Part shown: positions 58,322 through 64,000 of the stretch, one piece after another | Layout: every line of letters starts with the position of its first letter | How positions within the stretch are numbered: the first letter of the stretch is position 1 | Assembly (NCBI RefSeq): GCF_000688295.1 | Contig: NZ_JHZF01000014.1 | Span: forward strand, 1 to 64,000 | From: Pseudooceanicola nanhaiensis DSM 18065 | GTDB lineage: Bacteria; Pseudomonadota; Alphaproteobacteria; Rhodobacterales; Rhodobacteraceae | Length of the DNA: 64,000 nt | Direction: 5' to 3' | Made by a program: the position numbers and the translations under genes | The notes under the pieces: generated by a model | The model's input: only the letters and a program-made list of their open reading frames with translations | The model's database searches: none | What the model was told of the DNA's origin: nothing

Positions 58322-59299
58322 TCATCGGCAGATCGGCAGGTCGAGCGGCGGCTGCTCGGGCAGCGAGTCCCGCCATGCGTCGATCACCGGCTGGAGCGAC
58401 TGCTTGGGCCAGAACTTCGGCGCGCCGATCTGTTTCAGGCACGAGGCGTTCCAGTAGAGCCCGGCGCGGGCGGGGTCGGTGCCGGCCGCGACCGCCTTCG
58501 CCACCGCCTCGATGTCCCCCGATTCAGGGTAGATGTAGAGCGTCGTCGGGTTCTTCTCGGTCAGGTCTAGAATGTCCTGCGACGCGGATTGCGACCAGGT
58601 GGTGCAGCCGTTGCTGCGCCCGCCGGTGTAGTTCACGAGCTCTCCGTAGGGGACGTATCCCGCCTCGTCGGCAAACGGGCTGTCGGGACTCCGGTAGCGG
58701 CACTGCCACTTGAGAAAGACCGCCGGGTGCCCGCCGATCTCGCGCTCGCGGGCATTCTCGGTCTCGCCTTCGCCGTCGAACAGAAGGAAGGTCCGCTGGA
58801 ACGGCGTCCGCTTGCCGGACTGGCGGTAGTACCCCTTGAACGAGGTGCGCGCCTCGGCGGTCACGTAATTGCCGCCCATGGTCAGCTTGGAGCCCTCGGC
58901 GTTGCTGAAGTTCTGCGCGCATTGCCGGCCGTTCGAGAAATCGTGCCCCCGCAGCTTGCGCCCGTTGCCGTAGCCCGAGGAGACCGCGCGGAAGGTCTTC
59001 GCGTCTTCGCAGATGATGTAGAACCGTTCGCCCGGCGCGGTGCCGACGGTGCTGGGCCGCGTCGCATCCATGGCAAGGTAGCATGGGTTCGACACCTCGC
59101 CCCGCGCCCGCTTCTCGCGGTGGAGCGCCCGCGCCCGTTCCAGCACCACGGGGGCGATCTGGCCCTGTCCGGTGCCCACGTGGCGTCCCAGCCAGCCGGG
59201 GATCGCGGAGGATTGCGCGACCGCGAAGGACGGCAGCAGCGCCACGAGCGCGGCGACCCGGAGGATGCCGAGGGTGAAACGAGGGAAATGGAACCGCAA
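58322..59299 (-). CDS. Periplasmic L,D-transpeptidase-like (YkuD_2) protein
   Basis: The 325-residue protein has a signal peptide (VAALVALLPSFAVAQ). Its catalytic-type motif is NYTGGRSNGCTTWSQ, which resembles the GRSxGC of the YkuD_2 family, where Cys is the nucleophile. FLKWQCRYRSPDSPFADE is upstream, without a clear His motif. The role would be in peptidoglycan crosslinking, but it is not proven. TTG 59299 lies six bases after AGGAGAG. Several extra cysteines suggest disulphides. Confidence 0.65.
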   Translation of the reverse strand: MRFHFPRFTLGILRVAALVALLPSFAVAQSSAIPGWLGRHVGTGQGQIAPVVLERARALHREKRARGEVSNPCYLAMDATRPSTVGTAPGERFYIICEDAKTFRAVSSGYGNGRKLRGHDFSNGRQCAQNFSNAEGSKLTMGGNYVTAEARTSFKGYYRQSGKRTPFQRTFLLFDGEGETENAREREIGGHPAVFLKWQCRYRSPDSPFADEAGYVPYGELVNYTGGRSNGCTTWSQSASQDILDLTEKNPTTLYIYPESGDIEAVAKAVAAGTDPARAGLYWNASCLKQIGAPKFWPKQSLQPVIDAWRDSLPEQPPLDLPICR

Positions 59300-59450
59300 G
59301 CCGAACTCTCCTGTCAGGCCGCTCCCGGGATGGGAACGGCACGACCCCCTGCCGATCAGGGTGCCACGACCGGGATCACAGTCAAGGATTCAACCGCGCC
59401 GCGGCCCTGCGGGGTGCGGAATGTGAAGCGGTCGCCCGGTGGACGGACGC

Positions 59451-59485
59451 GAAGGGGCGCGCCGGTCTCCCGACGCGCCCCCTTC
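59451..59485. terminator. Probable terminator after dapD
   Basis: GAAGGGGCGCG (59451-59461) pairs with CGCGCCCCCTTC (59474-59485) with one bulged C. It lies 23 bp past the dapD stop, in the 208-bp gap before the transpeptidase-like gene. Confidence 0.6.
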
Positions 59486-59507
59486 AACGACCGCCCGACG
59501 GAGGCCG

Positions 59508-60335
59508 TCAGTCGCGCAGCAGCTCGTTCACCCCGGTCTTGGAGCGGGTCTTCTCGTCCACCGTCTTGACGATGACGGCGCAATAGAGGTTCACGCCGTT
59601 CTTCGAGGGCAGCGACCCCGAGACGACCACCGAATAGGGCGGCACCTCGCCGTAGGAGACCTCTCCGGTCTCGCGGTTCACGATCTTGGTGGACTGGCTC
59701 AGGAAGACGCCCATGCCCAGAACCGAGCCCTCGCGCACGATCACGCCCTCGACCACCTCGGAGCGGGCGCCGATGAAGCAATTGTCCTCGATGATGGTCG
59801 GGTTGGCCTGCATGGGCTCAAGCACCCCGCCGATGCCGACGCCGCCCGACAGGTGCACGCCCTTGCCGATCTGCGCGCAGGATCCGACCGTCGCCCAGGT
59901 GTCGACCATCGTGCCCTCGTCGACATAGGCGCCGAGGTTCACGAAGGAGGGCATCAGCACCACGTTCTTCGCGATGTAGGCCGACTTGCGCACCACGCAG
60001 TTCGGCACCGCACGGAAACCGGCGGCGCGCCACTGGTTGTCGCCCCATCCGGCGAACTTGCTGTCGACCTTGTCCCACCAGCCGCCGCCCTGCGGGCCGC
60101 CTTCCTGCTGCTCCATGTCCTTCAGGCGGAAGCCCAGAAGGACCGCCTTCTTGGCCCATTGGTGCACGTGCCACTGGCCGTCGACCTGTTTCTCCGCGAC
60201 GCGGAGCTGGCCGCTGTCGAGCGCCTCGAGCGTATTCTCGATCGCCTCGCGCGTCTCGCCGGTGGTGGCGGGGGTGATCTGGTCGCGGGTGTCCCACGCG
60301 GCTTCGATCGCGGTTTCAAGCTGGGCGAGGTTCAT
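59508..60335 (-). CDS. dapD: Tetrahydrodipicolinate N-succinyltransferase
   Basis: A 275-residue left-handed beta-helix acyltransferase: [33 protein letters not shown] shows the hexapeptide repeats, and the N-terminal helical region with the WWDKVDSKF insert is typical of DapD. It adds succinate to tetrahydrodipicolinate, two steps before DapE. It is divergent from the LOG gene across 121 bp. Confidence 0.95.
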   Translation of the reverse strand: MNLAQLETAIEAAWDTRDQITPATTGETREAIENTLEALDSGQLRVAEKQVDGQWHVHQWAKKAVLLGFRLKDMEQQEGGPQGGGWWDKVDSKFAGWGDNQWRAAGFRAVPNCVVRKSAYIAKNVVLMPSFVNLGAYVDEGTMVDTWATVGSCAQIGKGVHLSGGVGIGGVLEPMQANPTIIEDNCFIGARSEVVEGVIVREGSVLGMGVFLSQSTKIVNRETGEVSYGEVPPYSVVVSGSLPSKNGVNLYCAVIVKTVDEKTRSKTGVNELLRD

Positions 60336-60456
60336 GCGCTGCTCCTGCGTAAAGTGTCGCGTGGGTCATAGCCGGGGACGCCGGCTGGCGCAATCGCGCG
60401 TGACGCTGGCCTGTTGCGTCGTGGCGGGATAGGCAGGGGCCATGAAGGAGCACGAC

Positions 60457-61314
60457 ATGACCGAAGACCGCAGGCGGCCGTTCCGCGACGCAAGTTCCGA
60501 CATCGAGACGGCGCAGGACGTACCGGACACCCCGCAGACCCGCGCGCCGGCCTACCGGCTTGCCTTCGCGGACGACGATTTCCTCTGCCGCGACGAGCTG
60601 AGGCCGGTGCGTCTGCAGCTCGAACTGCTCAAGCCGCAGCTGGTGATGGAGGAACGCGGCATCGAGTCGACCGTCGTCCTGTTCGGCGGGGCCCGGATCC
60701 CCGCGCCCGAGCACAAGGACGGCGCCCGGACCGAAACGCTGGCCGCGCTGAGCCATTATTACGAGGAGGCGCGCATCTTCGCCCGCCGCGTCACCGAGAA
60801 ATCGCTTGAGAGCTACGGCAAGGAATGGGTGATCTGCACCGGGGGCGGGCCCGGCGTGATGGAGGCCGGCAACCGCGGCGCGGACGATGCCGGCGGGCAG
60901 AGCATCGGCCTGAACATCGTGCTGCCGCACGAGCAGGCGCCGAACGAGTACGTGACGCCGGACCTGTGCTTCAACTTCCACTATTTCGCGATCCGGAAGA
61001 TGCACTTCCTGATGCGCGCCCGGGCGGTCTGCGTCTTCCCCGGCGGCTTCGGCACGCTCGACGAGATGTTCGAGGCACTGACCCTGATCCAGACCGGCCG
61101 GATGGAGAAGGTGCCCTTCCTGCTGTTCGGCAAGGCGTTCTGGGAGAAGATCATCAATTGGCAGGCGCTGGCCGAGGCGGGCACGATCTCGGACGCGGAC
61201 CTCGAGCTCTTCCGGTTCGTGGAGACCGCGGACGAGGCGATGCAGCTGATCGAATCCTGGCCCCATGCGGGCGAAAAGCGGGAGTTCATTCCCGGCCGCG
61301 ACCAGGCGGTATGA
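60457..61314 (+). CDS. LOG family protein (TIGR00730-type)
   Basis: A 285-residue Rossmann-fold protein with VICTGGGPGVMEAGNRGA and VFPGGFGTLDEMFEALTLIQTG (PGGxGTxxE). These are the signature of LOG/lysine-decarboxylase-like proteins that release cytokinin-type bases from nucleotides. The extra N-terminal 70 residues fit the longer bacterial group. ATG 60457 follows AAGGAG by six bases, better than ATG 60442. Confidence 0.9.
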   Translation: MTEDRRRPFRDASSDIETAQDVPDTPQTRAPAYRLAFADDDFLCRDELRPVRLQLELLKPQLVMEERGIESTVVLFGGARIPAPEHKDGARTETLAALSHYYEEARIFARRVTEKSLESYGKEWVICTGGGPGVMEAGNRGADDAGGQSIGLNIVLPHEQAPNEYVTPDLCFNFHYFAIRKMHFLMRARAVCVFPGGFGTLDEMFEALTLIQTGRMEKVPFLLFGKAFWEKIINWQALAEAGTISDADLELFRFVETADEAMQLIESWPHAGEKREFIPGRDQAV

Positions 61315-61429
61315 GCGCGGGCCGGGCTCGGGCCCGGCCTGCACCGCAGGTCCGGGGTCGCCGCGACGGTGCCGTCCGACCTCCAGCCGATCCGCCGGTG
61401 GTCCGCGCTTCAGCCCTCCATGCGCTGCG

Positions 61430-62218
61430 TCACCGCAGGATCGGCGGCTTGTCCGGATCGCTGCCGGGGGCCGCGGGGATCTTCCTGTCCACCGGCTCCG
61501 CCTTCGGCAGCTCCACCCTCAGCCCGTGCCGCGCCAGCGCCGCGGCCGCTGGATCGCTCGCGGCGAAGAAGGCCACGTCCATCTCGCCCTGGTCGATGCC
61601 CGAGAAGGTCAGCGCCTCGCCCGCGGCCTTGGCGAGCGGGCCTTCCGCGCCCGGCCGGGCATCGATGAAGGCCAGCAGGTGCGAACGCCGCCCGGCCTCG
61701 TCCTCGGTCCCGACCAGGTAGGCGCTCTCGGCGAGCCCCCCCGCGAGCGAGAGCTTCACGTCGAGCCCCTCGAGCAGCGCGTCCGGCAGGCCGCCGGGCG
61801 CGTGGAAGGCGCTGATGCGGCCCTCGACCTCTTCCGGGGCATGGCCCAGGGTCGAGGCGAGCCAGTCCACCGCCTCGGGCGGCAGCAGGATCGAGGACGG
61901 CGCGACCTCGAGGTTCACGCCGAGCCCCACGCCCTGACCCGCCAGCATCTGCGCGATCGCCCGGCCCGAGAGGGCGGCATAGGGCGCCTCGCGCCCGGTG
62001 AAGGCGGCCAGCCGTTCCTCGGTGTCGAAGACGAGGATCCATTTCGCGTCGGACAGATCGAAGACCTCGGGCGAAAGGCTGTCGTCCTTCGCCTCGGCGG
62101 TCAGCAGAAGGAAAAGCTCGTTGTCGGCGAGCCTTTCGTAGAACCGCAGCCGCGCGGCGTCGTTCTCCGGCGCGGCCTCCATCGCGGCATGGGCGCGGTC
62201 GAGCGGGGTCTCGGTCAT
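61430..62218 (-). CDS. SseB family protein
   Basis: The 262-residue protein has the N-terminal SseB-type domain (FYERLADNELFLLLTAEAKD, WILVFDTEERLAAFTG, LPPEAVDWLASTLG) and a C-terminal half also seen in rhodobacterial SseB proteins. Family members have no clear enzyme function. Its ATG overlaps the stop of the uracil-DNA glycosylase gene by four bases. Confidence 0.85.
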   Translation of the reverse strand: MTETPLDRAHAAMEAAPENDAARLRFYERLADNELFLLLTAEAKDDSLSPEVFDLSDAKWILVFDTEERLAAFTGREAPYAALSGRAIAQMLAGQGVGLGVNLEVAPSSILLPPEAVDWLASTLGHAPEEVEGRISAFHAPGGLPDALLEGLDVKLSLAGGLAESAYLVGTEDEAGRRSHLLAFIDARPGAEGPLAKAAGEALTFSGIDQGEMDVAFFAASDPAAAALARHGLRVELPKAEPVDRKIPAAPGSDPDKPPILR

Positions 62219-62805
62219 GACAGCGCCTCCTCGACGCGGGTGCGGAGGACCGGCAGGAGCTCGGTCTCGAACCATGGGTTCTTCTTCAGCCACCCGGTAT
62301 TGCGCCAGGACGGGTGAGGCAAGGGGATGGTCTCGGGAAGATGGGCGCGCCAGCCCGCGACGGTCTCGGTCACGGAGGTCTTCGTGCCGAGATGCCAGCG
62401 GTGCGCATGGCCGCCGATCAGAAGGCGCAGGCGCAGGCCCGGCAGGCTTTCCATCACCGCGCCATGCCAGGTGGCGGCGCATTCGGGCGGCGGCGGCAGG
62501 TCCGATCCCTTGGCGTCGTAGCCCGGGAAGCAGAAGGCCATGGGCACCACCGCGATGCGGCTCATGTCGTAGAAGGTGGCGCGGTCCACGCCCATCCAGT
62601 CGCGCAGCCGGTCGCCGGAGCGGTCGTCGAAGGGCACCCCGCTTTCGTGCACGCGGATGCCGGGGGCCTGTCCGGCGACGAGCAGCCGGGCGCCGGGACG
62701 GAACCACGCGACGGGGCGCGGGGCGTGCCGGGTCTTCGTCGCCGCGAAGCGCGGGGCGCAGAGTCGGCAGGCGCGGATCCGGTCGGGCAGCGGGGTGTCT
62801 GGCAT
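62215..62805 (-). CDS. Uracil-DNA glycosylase family protein
   Basis: A 196-residue member of the UDG superfamily with CRLCAPRF (a cysteine pair as in family 4/5-like proteins), LLVAGQAPGIRVHESGVPFDDRSGDRLRDWMG (motif I), and LPHPSWRN (motif II with catalytic-type His). The length suits a compact UDG. It removes uracil or damaged bases. The ATG has a 335-bp gap upstream. Confidence 0.88.
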   Translation of the reverse strand: MPDTPLPDRIRACRLCAPRFAATKTRHAPRPVAWFRPGARLLVAGQAPGIRVHESGVPFDDRSGDRLRDWMGVDRATFYDMSRIAVVPMAFCFPGYDAKGSDLPPPPECAATWHGAVMESLPGLRLRLLIGGHAHRWHLGTKTSVTETVAGWRAHLPETIPLPHPSWRNTGWLKKNPWFETELLPVLRTRVEEALS

Positions 62806-63140
62806 CGGTGGAGTATCTGGGGCAGGGCGGGGGTGGCGTCAATGTCGGGCGGGGACCGGGCAGACGTGCGGCGGCCGCCGGGCCATCAGGGCGCGGTCGG
62901 CGGAATATTCGTCCGTCTGCGCGGAGCGAGGGTCGGGCGGAGGTGCCTTCACCGTTTCCCTTCCGGCGTTTTTCTCCAGCCTTGTTCGCGATTGACGCCG
63001 AAAGGCGCAACGTCGAACACAATTTCGCCCATAAATCTTGGCAGGAACCGCCCGATAGGCGCATAGTGGGCCCCTGAGAGCGCGTGGCGTCGTACCCAAG
63101 CTCCGTCAGAGAGTAGCGCAGAGCAGAACCGGGGCAGCGA
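62806..63140. promoter_or_regulatory. 335-bp divergent gap with promoters for UDG and capsule export
   Basis: The right half is AT-richer and likely holds the capsule operon promoter; TTGACG at about 62991 is a possible -35 but no good -10 follows at 17 bp. Open frames here are short and lack support. No repeat or hairpin of note is seen. Confidence 0.4.
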
Positions 63141-63800
63141 ATGCTCGAATTCGACAATGTCAGCAAGAGTTTCTGGACCGGTTCGCACCGGAAGATCATC
63201 CTCGACCGGGTGTCCTTCCGCATCGACCGCGGCCGCTCGCTCGGCATTCTCGCTCCGAACGGCACCGGGAAGACCACCGTCATCAACATGATGTGCGGGC
63301 TCGAGAAACCCGACGAGGGCACGATCCGCCGCACCGCGCGCATCTCGTTTCCGCTGGGCTACATGGGCGGCGTCGTCAGCCGCCATTCGGCCTTCGAGAA
63401 TTCGCGCTACATCGCCCGGCTCTACGGGCTCGACCCGGAATACGTGGAGGCCTTCTGCCGCTGGCTCTGCAACCTGGGCGAATATTTCGACCAGCCGCTC
63501 GGGACCTATTCCAGCGGCATGCGGGCGCGCTTCAGCTTCGCGCTGATGCTGGCGCTCGATTTCGATCTCTATCTCATCGACGAGGGGATGCCGAATTCCA
63601 CCGACGTGGAGTTCAACCGCAAGGCGGGGGAAATCCTGCGCGAGCGGCTGGAGCGGACGACGACGGTGATCGTCTCGCACCAGCCCCGCACGCTCGAGGC
63701 CTTCGCGCAGCAGGCGGCGGTCCTGATGGACGGCAAGCTCCACATGTTCGACACCTTGGAAGAAGCGAAGCAGTTGTATGACTACGAAACCCAAGGCTAG
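63141..63800 (+). CDS. kpsT: Capsule polysaccharide export ATPase, KpsT-type
   Basis: The 219-residue ABC ATPase has Walker A GILAPNGTGKTTVINMM, signature-type YSSGMRARFSFALMLALD and Walker B YLIDEGMPNSTD, the pattern of KpsT/CtrD rather than of import ATPases. It drives export of capsular polysaccharide with a KpsM permease. The next gene, KpsE-like, starts 23 bases inside it, so they are co-translated. A matching kpsM may lie past the window's end. Confidence 0.9.
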   Translation: MLEFDNVSKSFWTGSHRKIILDRVSFRIDRGRSLGILAPNGTGKTTVINMMCGLEKPDEGTIRRTARISFPLGYMGGVVSRHSAFENSRYIARLYGLDPEYVEAFCRWLCNLGEYFDQPLGTYSSGMRARFSFALMLALDFDLYLIDEGMPNSTDVEFNRKAGEILRERLERTTTVIVSHQPRTLEAFAQQAAVLMDGKLHMFDTLEEAKQLYDYETQG

Positions 63801-64000
63801 CAAATTCCGCGTCCGCCGCGCGACGCCGCTGTCGCAATCGGGGGCGAAGCCCGCGGCGACGCCGGCGGCCGAGGCGCGGACGCCCGAAGCCGCGCGGCCC
63901 GCGGCTGCGGCCCCGAACCCGCCCGCCCCGCGCCCCGCGGCGCCGGCTGCGCGCACGCCCCGGCCCGAGGCGCCGCGGCGCGCTGCATCGGAGGCCGAGG
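63778..64000 (+). CDS. kpsE: Capsule export inner-membrane protein, KpsE-type (5' part)
   Basis: ATG 63778 opens a frame that runs off the window's end: MTTKPKASKFRVRRATPLSQ and then a Pro/Ala-rich linker. The basic RVRR segment and disordered N-terminus match the cytoplasmic start of rhodobacterial KpsE/CtrB/BexC proteins, which link the inner-membrane transporter to the outer-membrane pore. The membrane helices are beyond the window. Confidence 0.7.
   Translation, partial: MTTKPKASKFRVRRATPLSQSGAKPAATPAAEARTPEAARPAAAAPNPPAPRPAAPAARTPRPEAPRRAASEAE

Noticed and set aside
62839-63099. An 86-codon minus-strand frame in the gap before the capsule ATPase
   Set aside because: No ribosome-binding site, no domain, and the gap is needed for divergent promoters.

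Overview
The window reads as a chromosomal segment of a high-GC alphaproteobacterium, most likely in Rhodobacterales. The grounds are the rrn operon ending 5S rRNA then tRNA-fMet, the style of the housekeeping proteins (RNase R, DapD, DapE, SseB, a LOG protein, KpsT/KpsE-type capsule export), and a prophage-derived island of a kind I associate with this order. This placement is by recognition, not by a search.

Positions 1-310 hold the end of an rRNA operon. Its terminal tRNA-fMet (234-310) is the insertion target for about 27 kb of mobile DNA. Island 1 (261-17600) is bounded by an exact 50-bp duplication of the tRNA 3' half. It carries a tyrosine integrase, AlpA-like DNA-binding proteins, a TOPRIM/D5 primase-helicase, lambda-type small and large terminase subunits, a portal gene broken by an internal deletion, a prohead protease-capsid fusion, a gpW-like protein and a DUF2190 protein. 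It has no tail or lysis genes, which is the layout of a capsid-forming phage satellite. Its cargo is a three-gene restriction-modification module (m5C methylase, HNH nuclease, m6A methylase) between terminase and portal, and a TIR-like (ThsB/DUF1863-type) protein with a small membrane partner beside attL. Between the primase and the small terminase lies a dyad-symmetric array of six TGACGCA heptamers.

Island 2 (17551 to about 27127) abuts island 1. It carries a large serine recombinase whose reading frame ends inside the tRNA copy, a PemK/MazF-like protein, a two-gene operon (membrane protein plus cupin-like protein), a reverse transcriptase with an unusual FMDD active-site motif, a MobV-type relaxase gene interrupted by an amber codon, and several long hairpins. 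It ends at a 21-bp imperfect copy of the tRNA 3' end followed by a terminator.

From 27659 to 39346 there is a carboxylic-acid catabolic region. It has an acyl-CoA dehydrogenase, an ADP-forming acyl-CoA synthetase, a class III CoA-transferase and a TctBAC tripartite tricarboxylate transporter. A convergent SDR gene and a divergent operon of DUF35 protein, thiolase, enoyl-CoA hydratase and nitronate monooxygenase-like protein follow. The SDR/DUF35 promoter gap carries two related palindromes that look like repressor operators. Together the genes could import an organic acid, activate it with CoA and run a beta-oxidation-like pathway.

Positions 39483-47787 form an iron-siderophore uptake cluster: AraC regulator, TonB-dependent receptor, periplasmic binding protein, two FecCD permeases, ATPase and siderophore-interacting flavoprotein reductase. 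An Lrp regulator divergent from arginase and ornithine cyclodeaminase follows (47784-50345). The rest is mostly housekeeping: lytic transglycosylase, RNase R, DUF2064 protein, GNAT, DapE, small envelope proteins, an L,D-transpeptidase-like protein, DapD, LOG protein, SseB and uracil-DNA glycosylase. The window closes with the start of a capsule-export operon.
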